Part shown: positions 27,422 to 38,071 of the stretch, in pieces
How positions within the stretch are numbered: the first letter of the stretch is position 1
Layout of the letters: each line of letters opens with the position of its first letter
NCBI GenBank assembly: GCA_030645455.1
Contig: JAUSNA010000016.1
Coordinates: 1-52,401, forward strand
Reading direction: 5' to 3'
From: Candidatus Levyibacteriota bacterium
Lineage (GTDB): Bacteria > Patescibacteriota > Microgenomatia > Levybacterales > GWA1-39-11
Length of the DNA: 52,401 nucleotides
Program-made: the position numbers and the translations under genes
Notes under the pieces: model-generated
Seen by the model: the letters and a program-made list of their open reading frames with translations, nothing else
What the model was told of the DNA's origin: nothing
The model's database searches: none

Positions 27422-28060
27422 TTACATCGCTCCCTTGCCCGAAAACATGGCTATAGGAGTTTTTATAATAATATACATGTCGTAAACAATGGACCTTCTT
27501 TTGGCGTACTGTGCATCAAGTTGAATGCGCTTGTCAAAATTTATTTGACTTCTTCCTGTTACTTGCCACACGCCGGTAATACCGGGCTTAACAGACAACA
27601 CAACTTTTACAGCATCCTTTGTGTAAGGGTATTTCTTTTGCTGATCCCGAAGCTCATCCGGATAATATGCCCGGGGACCCACCACACTCATTTCCCCCTT
27701 AAGTACATTTAAAAATTGAGGGATTTCATCAAAAGAGTACTTTCGGATAAAACGTCCAACACTCGTAATACGGGGGTCGTCCTTTAATTTATACCCACCT
27801 TTTTTATATTCATTTAAAAGTTCTTTGTACTCGGGGTCTTTAACCAATATCTCATGCGCGTTTGCTACCATTGATCTGAATTTATACATTCTGAAAGAAC
27901 GCCCACCTTCACCGATGCGGGGCGGCGTATCAGCGAGAAGCGGACCCTTAGAATTTACTTTTATAGCGATTGCAGTCACTGCAATAATCGGAGAAAAAAC
28001 TATCAACGCAACTACTGAAATAAGGATATCAAGCAGGCGTTTTGATGCGTCATAAAGCAT
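27422..28060 (-). CDS. Undecaprenyl-phosphate sugar phosphotransferase (bacterial sugar transferase)
   Basis: KRLLDILISVVALIVFSPI, FRMYKFRSMV, FDEIPQFLNVLKGEMSVVGPRAYY, KPGITGVWQVTGRS. Confidence 0.93.
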   Translation of the reverse strand: MLYDASKRLLDILISVVALIVFSPIIAVTAIAIKVNSKGPLLADTPPRIGEGGRSFRMYKFRSMVANAHEILVKDPEYKELLNEYKKGGYKLKDDPRITSVGRFIRKYSFDEIPQFLNVLKGEMSVVGPRAYYPDELRDQQKKYPYTKDAVKVVLSVKPGITGVWQVTGRSQINFDKRIQLDAQYAKRRSIVYDMYIIIKTPIAMFSGKGAM

Positions 28061-28062
28061 AG

Positions 28063-29145
28063 TTATGTAAGGGACTCGTGTTCTGTGCCTGAAAGACTCT
28101 CAACGAGCTTTTTGATTTTGGGAACTGATTCTTTAGGACAAATGAGCACAACATCCTCCGTATTAATAATTAGATAGTCATTTAGATCAATTCCAACAAC
28201 CATTTGGTCCGTATAATTGAATACCAAGCTATCGGTTGAGCTTTCAAGCATAACCTTTCCGCGGGTTACATTCTCGTCTTCTCTCTCAGACAAAGCCTCT
28301 TTCAGAGCCTCCCAAGCACCAATATCACTCCATCCAAGATCCGCGCCAATAACAAACCCGTCAGTCCCCTCTATTTTTTCCAGAATTAAATTATCAAATG
28401 AGACTTTTTCAAGGGTCGGAAAAACTTCTTTCAGAACATGCTCGTACCTATCGGTTCCCCACGCCTCCTGTATGCGAAGAAGAGCTTCGTGCATATCAGG
28501 TGCGTGCTTTTTATATAAACTCATCAAAAAATTTGGCGTAGTTCCGAAATATCCAGGGTTCCATGCATGGCTGGCGCTATTGTGAAATATCTCTGCCTTT
28601 TCAATTTCCGGACGGTAATGAAGACTTTTGAATTCAAACAGATCAATACCGTTAATATTCTTTAGCTTTTCTCCGAATTCAATCCATCCCAAATTTTGAC
28701 TTGCAAAACGGGAACGCTGTCCGATAAAAACAATCTTATTCTCTTCTTCAGTCAAAACCTTACCCGCAGCGGTTAATATACTTCTAAAAAGAGCTTCATT
28801 TTTGACTAAATGATCACTCCATAAGATAATAAAGGGTTCTGACGGTGAGATCTTTTGGAAAATTGAAGCTACTAATCCAACTGCTGCACCGACATCCCTC
28901 ATCTCAGGCTCCAAGATAAAGTTCTCACGAGGAATTTCGGGTAGTTGCGAAAAAAGGATATCCCTATATCTATCTCCTGACGAAATGAAAACGTCCTCCG
29001 GTTTAAAAATTGGACTCACCCTATCATAAGCCAATTGTAGGGTAGATCTTTCACCTATAATTTTTTCGAATTGTTTTGGAGTATGTTTTCTTGACAATGG
29101 CCAGAGCCTTGTTCCAACACCGCCTGCAAAAATTACTACTTTCAT
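28063..29145 (-). CDS. manC: Mannose-1-phosphate guanylyltransferase
   Basis: VVIFAGGVGTRLWPLSRKHTPKQF; GADLGWSDIGAWEAL. Confidence 0.9.
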   Translation of the reverse strand: MKVVIFAGGVGTRLWPLSRKHTPKQFEKIIGERSTLQLAYDRVSPIFKPEDVFISSGDRYRDILFSQLPEIPRENFILEPEMRDVGAAVGLVASIFQKISPSEPFIILWSDHLVKNEALFRSILTAAGKVLTEEENKIVFIGQRSRFASQNLGWIEFGEKLKNINGIDLFEFKSLHYRPEIEKAEIFHNSASHAWNPGYFGTTPNFLMSLYKKHAPDMHEALLRIQEAWGTDRYEHVLKEVFPTLEKVSFDNLILEKIEGTDGFVIGADLGWSDIGAWEALKEALSEREDENVTRGKVMLESSTDSLVFNYTDQMVVGIDLNDYLIINTEDVVLICPKESVPKIKKLVESLSGTEHESLT

Positions 29146-30227
29146 AAATAATGTTGTGTCTTCAAAAAAGCAGAAAGCGCTTTCTTGAACTTATCTTCAG
29201 AAAAACGCTTTGCATTTATCTTACAATCCTTTTCATTATAACGGCTGTCTTTGAAATTTAGCAATACATCGCACAGAGCTTGCACCGATTGTCTTTTAAA
29301 AAATATCCCAGTAATACCTTCATCGACAATCTCCAATGCCCCACCCGCTCCATACGCTACGACTGGCTTTCCGGCCAGTTGTACTTCAACCATTGTTATG
29401 CCAAAATCTTCTTCTCCGGGAAAAATCAGGGCCCTACAATTTCTATAATATGAAATTAGTTCTTCGTCACTTACCCTCCCTTTGAAAATAATTGTATCCC
29501 CGGCAATAGAATCCAATTTTTCGTATTCACTACCCTCTCCAATTACTACAAGCGGCAACTTGAGTCTGGTACAAGCACGGACCGCAAGATCAATCCTCTT
29601 GTAGTCAACAAGGCGGGAAACAACCAAAAAATAATTTTTTTCCCTAATTTCTACCGTCCTAACTTTCTTTTTGTACAATCTGTCTGCCGGCGGATAGATA
29701 ACAATACTTTCTCTTTTATAATATTTTTGAATTCTTTTTTTGACATTCGCAGATATCGCAATAAATTTGTCCGGCCTTTTTGAAGCCGCTAAATCCCACC
29801 TTTTTAAGTACCATACAAGTGGATAGGAAAAAAATCTCAAGATAATGTTTTTGAAGTATTCTTCATAACCACTCCATAAATATCTTGTCGGAGTTAAGCA
29901 AATACACACATGTGGTACGTTAATCGGAACAATAATTCCCTTCGCAGCCTCGCTTGTAACCGAAATCACCAAGTCAAAAGATTCAAATTTAAAGGATTCG
30001 AATGCAAATGGCATGAGGTATGGAATAAACTCATGTCTCCTGTTAATAATTGGAATTTTCTGCAAATAAGACGTTCTTATTTGGAATTTTTTTGCCCAAG
30101 GAGTTGTCTTTTCATTATAGACCGAGGTGAAAAGAATTGATTTGGGAAATAATTCGGCAAGACTTTCAAGGACACGCTCGGCCCCCCCGATCTTATTTAC
30201 CCTGTCATACACTATTGCAACTTTCAT
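29142..30227 (-). CDS. GT4-type glycosyltransferase
   Basis: KIGGAERVLESL; ALIFPGEEDFGITMVEVQLAGKPVVAYGAGGALE. Confidence 0.88.
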   Translation of the reverse strand: MKVAIVYDRVNKIGGAERVLESLAELFPKSILFTSVYNEKTTPWAKKFQIRTSYLQKIPIINRRHEFIPYLMPFAFESFKFESFDLVISVTSEAAKGIIVPINVPHVCICLTPTRYLWSGYEEYFKNIILRFFSYPLVWYLKRWDLAASKRPDKFIAISANVKKRIQKYYKRESIVIYPPADRLYKKKVRTVEIREKNYFLVVSRLVDYKRIDLAVRACTRLKLPLVVIGEGSEYEKLDSIAGDTIIFKGRVSDEELISYYRNCRALIFPGEEDFGITMVEVQLAGKPVVAYGAGGALEIVDEGITGIFFKRQSVQALCDVLLNFKDSRYNEKDCKINAKRFSEDKFKKALSAFLKTQHYL

Positions 30228-31290
30228 ATATATTTAATGTCTGATCTACACATTCTTCCCATGAGAACTTCTCGCTTCGTATTTTTCCCCTTTTGATTAG
30301 ACTGTTCCGCACTTCATTGTTTTGAAGAACAGTTTTGATTTTCTTACAAAGATCGTCAGTATCCTCTGGATCAAAATACAAGACTGCGTCCCTACCAATC
30401 TCAGCAAAAGCTTTAGTGTCTGAGCAAACCACGGGGCAGGAAAGACTCATTGCCTCAAGAACCGGCAATCCAAATCCCTCCATAAGAGAAGGAGCAACAA
30501 CAAGCTGTGCATTTGTATAATAATCGAAAAGTTCGGAATCATCAATATTATGCAGAAAATGAACTCGCGAAAAGTTACGCTCCAGCTTCTCGTAGAAAAA
30601 ATCCTGTCTACCGATACAGACAAGATCTATATCAACTTCTACCCGCAACTTAAGATAAGCAGATACAAGAGACTTTAGGTTTTTATGCGGATAAGCGTTG
30701 CCAACATATAAGATATAGTTTTTTGAAACTAGTTTTTTACCTGACTTAACGCCTTTTATAAGGGGGTCAAATCCTTCATATATAACTTCTATTTTCTTGA
30801 TATCGGCTTTGTAATGTTTTGCTAGCTCTTCTTTTGTTGCTACAGAAGGTACAATTATTTTCTTTGCATTTCTAACCGCCCTTCCTGTTATTTGTTTGTA
30901 TGCAAGATATTTAGCGTAATAAACGGGTAAAGCATGAGAACTTGAAACGCCTGTCGGATAATGGTCAATAATAAGATCATGAATCGTAATAATAAAAGGT
31001 TTCTTGTAAAAAACTGGGTATGAAAAGTACGGAAAGTGCATGAGATCAAGATTTTCCCGCTCAATAGTCTTTTTAAATTCCCATTGCTCGGAAAGTGTAT
31101 GCCATTTTGTATCGGCTATCACCTTTTTTATGTTCTTGTTCTTGAAAGAAACTTCGGAATAAGCTTTTGAATTGAGAAATACAGTAAATGAATGTGTTAA
31201 TACCCTTTTGTCCAACCCCAAAACCAAATTTCGGATATAACGGCCTACCCCGCTTTCATACCATAATCGTGCATCAATTCCAATCTTCAT
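30205..31290 (-). CDS. GT4-type glycosyltransferase (start moved to MKIGIDARLW)
   Basis: [48 protein letters not shown]. Confidence 0.9.
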   Translation of the reverse strand: MKIGIDARLWYESGVGRYIRNLVLGLDKRVLTHSFTVFLNSKAYSEVSFKNKNIKKVIADTKWHTLSEQWEFKKTIERENLDLMHFPYFSYPVFYKKPFIITIHDLIIDHYPTGVSSSHALPVYYAKYLAYKQITGRAVRNAKKIIVPSVATKEELAKHYKADIKKIEVIYEGFDPLIKGVKSGKKLVSKNYILYVGNAYPHKNLKSLVSAYLKLRVEVDIDLVCIGRQDFFYEKLERNFSRVHFLHNIDDSELFDYYTNAQLVVAPSLMEGFGLPVLEAMSLSCPVVCSDTKAFAEIGRDAVLYFDPEDTDDLCKKIKTVLQNNEVRNSLIKRGKIRSEKFSWEECVDQTLNIYESCNSV

Positions 31291-31318
31291 AAATGTCAAT
31301 TAAATTTTTACAAACGGA

Positions 31319-32203
31319 TTATGCTAACAACCGCTTCGCTTTAATTCCCAACATAACAAGTGACGTAACAAGAGGTGAATATTTCCCTTTGTAATGTTTG
31401 TTATAAAAAATTTCCATAGCCTTAAACCTGTGATAGGTTGCAAATTTCTTAGTATCATTACTGGCCTTAGTAAAATTTTTTGAAACTTTTTTTATCCCGC
31501 TTGATATACCCTTCAAATGAAGCGCTGTTACATTGGGAACAAAATATATTTTGTAACCTTTCTCTTTAAGCCTGTAACAAAAGTCGATATCCTCACCATA
31601 GAAGAAATAATCCTCGTCCCACCATCCAAGCTCCTCTCCCAACTTAAAAGGAACTATCATAAATGAACCCGCCAAAGAGTCTATCTCGTGAACACTATCA
31701 AGCGTTAAATAAGACATGTTATATCCTCCAAAAAGCCGTGTCTTTGGAAACAATTTTGAAAGACCTGAAAAATGACTCAGGGCATTCCAGGGAGTCGGGA
31801 ACCCGCGATGTGAAGAGTCATCTGGCTCTCCGTTGGGAAGCAATACATTGCACGTTGCGGCACCTGCACCTTCATGCTTCTCCATAAATTCAATCATAAA
31901 ATCAATCGTATTTGCATGAACAACAGTGTCGGGATTTAAAAAGAGTACATATTTACCAAAAGCTTTTTTTATACCGATATTATTTCCCCTAGAAAAGCCA
32001 TAATTTTCAGCGTTATGAATATAAGTAACTTTTCCACCAAGCTCTTCCTTGATCTTCGTCTCGGTTCTGTCATTTGTACTATTGTCTGAAACAATAATTT
32101 CAAACAAATGCTTATCAACAGTTTCGTAAATTGAATTGACACAACCCGTAATCGTGTCTTCCGAATTATAAGTAACTATTATTATTGATAAATCTTTTTT
32201 CAT
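31319..32203 (-). CDS. GT2 glycosyltransferase, rhamnosyltransferase-like (start moved to MKKDLSII)
   Basis: LSIIIVTYNSEDTITGCVNSIY; VLFLNPDTVV; ATG overlaps upstream TGA. Confidence 0.88.
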   Translation of the reverse strand: MKKDLSIIIVTYNSEDTITGCVNSIYETVDKHLFEIIVSDNSTNDRTETKIKEELGGKVTYIHNAENYGFSRGNNIGIKKAFGKYVLFLNPDTVVHANTIDFMIEFMEKHEGAGAATCNVLLPNGEPDDSSHRGFPTPWNALSHFSGLSKLFPKTRLFGGYNMSYLTLDSVHEIDSLAGSFMIVPFKLGEELGWWDEDYFFYGEDIDFCYRLKEKGYKIYFVPNVTALHLKGISSGIKKVSKNFTKASNDTKKFATYHRFKAMEIFYNKHYKGKYSPLVTSLVMLGIKAKRLLA

Positions 32204-33372
32204 ATCATTTTTCTCCATACGTTTAATAAATCGTTTCCGATTTTTTCCCATTTATAACTTTTCTCAACTAAAGCTCGCGCATTGACAGCCAACCTTTTCC
32301 TCAAGGTCCCGTCATTATATATAAGATTAATTTGCTCAATATATTCATCTGGACTTCCTGCTTTCAAAAAATGCTCACCTGCTATTGCACCAAGACCTGA
32401 CAGTCTTTCGGGCTGGGCAACAATCGGCAACCCAAGAGACATCGCTTCAAGCACCTTAAAATTAGTTCCGCCGCCAATTCTTATCGGAAATATCAATATG
32501 TCCGCACTTCTGTATTCGGAAATTATATCTTCAACAAAGTCCTTCGTTATTACTTTCTCGTCTTCAAATTTAAATTTAGCTCCGCTTTGCTTTCCAATAA
32601 TCGTAAATGTGAGATCCTTTTTTAATTTTTTGAATACATTGGAATAGAAATAATTTACCGCATCAACATTGGGAAAATAAGTAAAATTCCCTACAAACAA
32701 AATATTCTTTTTAATTTTTGGATCGTACGAAAATGTAAAATTATCCGGTTCAATCCCGTTTGCGACTATTTCACTTTTTATTCCTATCTCACGTTCCAGC
32801 AAATCCGCTTCATCGTTTGTTATAACAGTCACACTATCTGCACGTTTTGCCATTAACAATTCTTCTTCTTTTAGACGCGCTGCTTGTTGTTTAACAAATG
32901 GCTTGAGATAAAATCTCTTCATGTATTTTGCGTAATCGTAATAGAGAAGATACTCAATATTTTCTGTTCCGAGAACACTTTTAACTCTTGTTGTTCTAAG
33001 CGCGTCGATGTAATAACCGGTATATGTCGATTCATAATGAACAATATCTATTTTTTCGTTATGGATAATATCCCTCAACTCTTCTATGACCGCTTTTTCA
33101 AAATACAGTGTTTTAAATATTGAAGAATTATGAATTATTGTGCTTGGAATATTTAGCGGAGAAGCCAACTTTTTCCTTTTATATACTTTTATATTTTTTA
33201 CTCCTAATTTCAAAATTTCATCGTTCAGTTCCGGATTGTAATCTTCCCGGACGAAAGAGTACAAAAAAACATTGGCTTTTTTAGCAGTATATTTTAATAG
33301 ATGATATGCCCTATTTTTTCCACCGGAAGTCATCGGATACGGAAAATCATATGTTATGAATAAAACATTCAT
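32200..33372 (-). CDS. GT4-type glycosyltransferase
   Basis: N-terminal YDFPYPMTSGGKNRAYHLL; ILIFPIRIGGGTNFKVLEAMSLGLPIVA. Confidence 0.85.
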   Translation of the reverse strand: MNVLFITYDFPYPMTSGGKNRAYHLLKYTAKKANVFLYSFVREDYNPELNDEILKLGVKNIKVYKRKKLASPLNIPSTIIHNSSIFKTLYFEKAVIEELRDIIHNEKIDIVHYESTYTGYYIDALRTTRVKSVLGTENIEYLLYYDYAKYMKRFYLKPFVKQQAARLKEEELLMAKRADSVTVITNDEADLLEREIGIKSEIVANGIEPDNFTFSYDPKIKKNILFVGNFTYFPNVDAVNYFYSNVFKKLKKDLTFTIIGKQSGAKFKFEDEKVITKDFVEDIISEYRSADILIFPIRIGGGTNFKVLEAMSLGLPIVAQPERLSGLGAIAGEHFLKAGSPDEYIEQINLIYNDGTLRKRLAVNARALVEKSYKWEKIGNDLLNVWRKMI

Positions 33373-33384
33373 GTTTTAAAAAAA

Positions 33385-34866
33385 CTACTTCCGAAGAACG
33401 ATCCTATCCATTACGCAAAGTTTGAGATCTACAATGACATAAGTATCTGTCTTCTCAAGTATTTCACATTGCTGCATCCAGTAATTGGTTGCGTCATCAA
33501 AATTAACAGACACTAAATGCGTCGCACCTTCACTAATATATTTAGGTATTTTATCTCCTCCGTATGTAAATCCATGCCTATTGGTTTGATAAAGAAAAGC
33601 CGAGTCATTGTCATACGGGGCGATCACTAGTGCTTCTTTAGGCAACAATCTATCAACTGCTTTGCCTGCTTCAACTATTTCCGGGTGATTGATATTGTAA
33701 TATCCCCTTACCTCATACCAACCAAATGAAAACATAAATAATACAAGTGCCACCGCAACAATGCTATTTATCCCGCGCATAACTATTCCCTGACCAGACT
33801 TTAAAAGGTATTCAAAGCCAAGGGCTATAAAAATACACCCAATTGGAACAAGTGGCATTTGGTAATAATCGTGAGTTACGTTACCCTTGGCTATAACAAC
33901 AAAAAAAGCAAAAATAGATGCAAGCCAAAAATAGTAAAAATACCCAGATTTTTTTGAAAATCCCTTTACTATCCCGATCCAAAAAAGTACAAATCCGCCT
34001 GTTGCAAAAATTAACCTACTCATCCTATCGTAAACAAGCCACCGGAAATAAGCACCGGTAAAACGAATATTTCCCTCGTTATAAAGCCATGTTGTCCCAA
34101 ACATCCCCTCCGGATGCTGGTAAATATGGTATCTCCATAACATAAAGGGGGCAAGGGCAACAACAAGAAATGCATACATTCCTACTCTTCCGATCATCTT
34201 TACTCCCCATTTCCTATAAAAAAGGTAGGAGATCGGAAGCAACAAGACTAATGCATACGGTTTGGTCAAGACTGCCAGGGAGAAAGATACTGCCGCAATA
34301 AGCATTAATAAAATATTTTCCTTCTCAAGCCATTTGGTAATTAAATACAATGAAGCAACGCTAAAAAATATATACAGAGGGTCTGCCATCGTTACCCTTC
34401 CGTAATAGACGTTGTACGGAAGAAAAGCAAACAATGCCGCTGCCCCCAGTGCTACCCATCTGGATGAGTATCTTTGAACCAAAAGATACATGAATAATAT
34501 TGTTAGTGTTGAAAAGATTACACTAATCATCCGTGCATAATGCTCGTGGATGCCAAAATTGAGATAAACATAATAGGTAATGATGTTATATAAAGGAAAT
34601 TCCGCAAAAAAGTAACGGTTGGGATTTGGCTCACCTGTTTCGTTGAGGGGATTGAGAGCATCATATTGAGGATAAAGCGGATTGAATCCGTCTTTAATAA
34701 AATTTCTAGATACGGCCGCTGTGTCTGCCTGCCGCCAACTGTGCCAGTCTGCTATCGGGTTATCAATTTTGTATGTTCTGAACCAAAATCCAAAAAACAT
34801 TATAATGCCAATCACACAACCAATAAATAGCTTACTCCCGGATAATTTTAGAATTTTATTTATCAT
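33385..34866 (-). CDS. GT-C/PMT-ArnT-like membrane glycosyltransferase
   Basis: Polytopic; ADWHSWRQADTAAVSRNF near N-terminus; DPLYIFFSVASLYL. Confidence 0.75.
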   Translation of the reverse strand: MINKILKLSGSKLFIGCVIGIIMFFGFWFRTYKIDNPIADWHSWRQADTAAVSRNFIKDGFNPLYPQYDALNPLNETGEPNPNRYFFAEFPLYNIITYYVYLNFGIHEHYARMISVIFSTLTILFMYLLVQRYSSRWVALGAAALFAFLPYNVYYGRVTMADPLYIFFSVASLYLITKWLEKENILLMLIAAVSFSLAVLTKPYALVLLLPISYLFYRKWGVKMIGRVGMYAFLVVALAPFMLWRYHIYQHPEGMFGTTWLYNEGNIRFTGAYFRWLVYDRMSRLIFATGGFVLFWIGIVKGFSKKSGYFYYFWLASIFAFFVVIAKGNVTHDYYQMPLVPIGCIFIALGFEYLLKSGQGIVMRGINSIVAVALVLFMFSFGWYEVRGYYNINHPEIVEAGKAVDRLLPKEALVIAPYDNDSAFLYQTNRHGFTYGGDKIPKYISEGATHLVSVNFDDATNYWMQQCEILEKTDTYVIVDLKLCVMDRIVLRK

Positions 34867-37800
34867 CTTCTATCGGCCCTTTCTTGCCCCAAACAATTCT
34901 TCTTAAGCTTCCATCGGGCTGGAATTTGTATACCCAAGCAGCTGTGGATTTATAAGTGTCTTGAGAAACTTCCTCAATGTTATTAACTTGGTGTATCTGA
35001 ATATTTTCATTTTTGAATGCAAACCACACCGCGTCATTCAAACCAACAGGAAATACCCAAGCGTCACCGTTTTTAACAGGCACGTTGGAAAAATATATAT
35101 CTGACTTTGTATCTTTTTTTGACCACGGATCAGCATAGTGGGAATCAATAGAAGTTAGAAAATTCTTAACTTTTTCACCGGACCCATTCCACTCTATCAT
35201 TGCTTGCTGAGCTTGAATGATATGAAATAGACTGAAAACAGAGAACAGAGTGACAACCGATGCAATGGCAACATCTTTTCCATAATATGTAATGTATCTG
35301 AATATTTTACTGCCCAACATGACGACAAGCATGATTATTCCAAAGGAAGCAAGGTATGAGTAACGGAAAGTTATATTGCCTAACCCCAAAAAGGGAATAA
35401 GACAAATGATAAAAAATAATGCTGAAAACAACGCGATACGTTTTTCTTGCCTGTCCAACGATTTCACAAACGTCTTAATAACAAAGAACAGCACAAAGGT
35501 AAATATTATGCCAATGATAACTGCCATTGGAATATTTGTTTTTGTGATAAGCCGAATTTTTTCATACAAGGGATAGCTTAAAGGCCCAAAGATTGAAATA
35601 AGTAAATAGCCGAATATATTTCCCGCAATATTTAAGGGAAGTTTTAATAAATTATAACTATAATCACCACCAAACCAATGTGTTTGGGCAAAATAACGTA
35701 TTCCAAGATAAAAAATATTCGGAGCAAAAAGCAACAGGTTCACTTTTTGCTTCAAAACGTTTAGTACTTTTCTATAACCTAAATTCTCTTGCGCGAATAA
35801 AGCATATGCAATCATTAAGAACGGGGAAATAATTCCCTGCTCATAAAAAGCGAGTGAGAACAAAGATGAGAGTAATGAAAATACAAGATAATAGATTTTT
35901 CTCTTTTCATACCATTGAATAAATAACAGCAAAGAAGAAAGTATAAAAACTGCACTAAAAAGATGACCCGTTGAGGATATCCACAAAACTATCTCCAAAT
36001 ACCCGCTTGCAATAAGAAAAATGAAACTTGAAGCAGAGGCCAGCAGATTTTTTTTAAGAATTTTGCGTGCAATAAGGTAAAGCAAAACAGCCACGATAAA
36101 ATGGAGAGCAACAGAAACAAAATGGTATACGATCTGATTTAACCAAAAGAGTGGATACATCAATAAGAAGTATGTTTTTGTACCCGGCCTGTAGAAAAAT
36201 CCTTCAGAATTAAAGAAATACTGGGAAATAATCGATGGTACCGATGAGCACGAATTTCCCGGCAATTTACAATCGGCAGCCCAACGGAACCATGTAAAAT
36301 CATCTCCTATAAAATAGGCGCTAAGACTTGTTGAGAATACTGTTACGGTAAGTAACAATAAATAAACAATAACGGCGTAAGAAGATGTAAGCGCTGAGAA
36401 AATCTCTCTATATAAATTAAAGTGTTTTGTTTGGTACAAAGAAAGTATACCTATGACAATGCCGACAAGAAGCCATAATTGAAACGCGACTTTTGATGCC
36501 TCAAATACATCAATAAGAATTGCATTAAGTGAAAGACCAATTACTCCTGCGGTAAAACCCAAGACAAAACTCCGAAGCACTCGCGACTCAACATTCGGCA
36601 ATGTTTTTTTTATATAAATTCCTAAAATCAAAAATATCAATACAAAAGATAGTGTCCCAAAAAGTCCTGTCTCACCAAGCATCCGGTAATAATTATTGTC
36701 AACCGCAAGACTCACCGATCCATATCCGCTACCCAAAAATAGATTTCTACCAAAAGCCAAAAGGGCATTTGGCCATTCCCCTTGAAAACGTGTTGTAAAT
36801 GAAAGGTCGTAAGCACTGGCGCGCTTTACTAAATAATCACCCGGAATTCGCTTTACTGTCGCCGCAGTTGTTGATCCTTTCGGAGGATATTCATAGAAAA
36901 AATTAGTGAGTCTTTTAGTCACGGGGGAAAGCGAAAGGTTGATATATCCACTCCCTTGGGGCAAAGTCTCACCGGTTGAGGTAATTTCTGCGGGAACAAT
37001 TGCTGCCTCTCGGGGAAGACGCAATGGAATAAGGTGGATTGGGACTCCTTCTTTAATGGCGCGTTCCCTCTCGAGATTTGATATTACAATTTCCTTCCCA
37101 ACAGCAATCTCATCTTTTACAATAATTTTGTCATAAAGATAATCCCTTGGGAAAAAAGTGACATGACCGATTGCAACGCCACTATTTGCCTCAACTAATA
37201 CATCTACTTCCTTTACTGTATTTCCAAACCGTGCAAGGAGAGACTGCTGAGAGAGCAAAAATAGTGCTCCGCCAATACAAATTATGGGCGCAAGCATTAG
37301 AAATGTTTTACGCTTGTGAAACAAAAAAACAAAAAAGAGCGCTATAAAAAGAACAAAAAACGATACTCTTGAAACAGTCATAAAAAGTAATGCAAATCCT
37401 AAAAGTGAAGAGATAAGCACTATCAGCCTTAAAAAGATATTTTTGAACCCGAAGAAAAGACTAACAAGTATTGGAATGACAAGCACAAGATACGCAGCCA
37501 AATCATAATGTCCGGCAAAAGTTGATGAAATTCTATTTAACGGAGATATGATGATCGGAATCCCCTTTGCATACTCTTCGTTCATCGTAAGATATGCGGG
37601 AAGAGAAAGATATTTTTGTCCAAAGCCATATGCTACTACGCCTAAAAGTGTCGCAACAACAGTCCATACCGCAGCAAGTGCGAACTTCTTACTTTTGACA
37701 GCAGAATAGGCAACAAAAAATAGACTTAGATATTCAATGTGCCGCAAATAAGCAAGAAGTGCAACATTGGGAAAAACATTTGAAATTGTAGGGAAAATAA

Positions 37801-38071
37801 CGACAACCCCATGAATAGTCGCAACGGCACCGATAGTCCAGAAAGCAAGGATCGGTATAGTCAGCGGAGTCTTTAAGGTTACCTCTTTTTTCAACAACAA
37901 ATAGAACCATATACCCAAAACAAGAAAAACAAGAAAATCCTCTACCCTTATATATACCCAGGTATTTTGTATATCGACTAATGGAAGCTTGGGATATAGC
38001 GGAATAAAAGCAAGTAAAAATAACACCAACGACGGAAGAATGTACTTTTTGATCTTATCGAAAAACTTCAT
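34856..38071 (-). CDS. O-antigen ligase/Wzy-like domain fused to a second polytopic GT-C-like domain
   Basis: 1071 aa; N half WaaL-like (ISSTFAGHYDLAAYLVLVIPIL, NNYYRMLGETGLFG), C half begins YFIGDDFTWFRWAADC. Confidence 0.7.
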   Translation of the reverse strand: MKFFDKIKKYILPSLVLFLLAFIPLYPKLPLVDIQNTWVYIRVEDFLVFLVLGIWFYLLLKKEVTLKTPLTIPILAFWTIGAVATIHGVVVIFPTISNVFPNVALLAYLRHIEYLSLFFVAYSAVKSKKFALAAVWTVVATLLGVVAYGFGQKYLSLPAYLTMNEEYAKGIPIIISPLNRISSTFAGHYDLAAYLVLVIPILVSLFFGFKNIFLRLIVLISSLLGFALLFMTVSRVSFFVLFIALFFVFLFHKRKTFLMLAPIICIGGALFLLSQQSLLARFGNTVKEVDVLVEANSGVAIGHVTFFPRDYLYDKIIVKDEIAVGKEIVISNLERERAIKEGVPIHLIPLRLPREAAIVPAEITSTGETLPQGSGYINLSLSPVTKRLTNFFYEYPPKGSTTAATVKRIPGDYLVKRASAYDLSFTTRFQGEWPNALLAFGRNLFLGSGYGSVSLAVDNNYYRMLGETGLFGTLSFVLIFLILGIYIKKTLPNVESRVLRSFVLGFTAGVIGLSLNAILIDVFEASKVAFQLWLLVGIVIGILSLYQTKHFNLYREIFSALTSSYAVIVYLLLLTVTVFSTSLSAYFIGDDFTWFRWAADCKLPGNSCSSVPSIISQYFFNSEGFFYRPGTKTYFLLMYPLFWLNQIVYHFVSVALHFIVAVLLYLIARKILKKNLLASASSFIFLIASGYLEIVLWISSTGHLFSAVFILSSLLLFIQWYEKRKIYYLVFSLLSSLFSLAFYEQGIISPFLMIAYALFAQENLGYRKVLNVLKQKVNLLLFAPNIFYLGIRYFAQTHWFGGDYSYNLLKLPLNIAGNIFGYLLISIFGPLSYPLYEKIRLITKTNIPMAVIIGIIFTFVLFFVIKTFVKSLDRQEKRIALFSALFFIICLIPFLGLGNITFRYSYLASFGIIMLVVMLGSKIFRYITYYGKDVAIASVVTLFSVFSLFHIIQAQQAMIEWNGSGEKVKNFLTSIDSHYADPWSKKDTKSDIYFSNVPVKNGDAWVFPVGLNDAVWFAFKNENIQIHQVNNIEEVSQDTYKSTAAWVYKFQPDGSLRRIVWGKKGPIEDDK

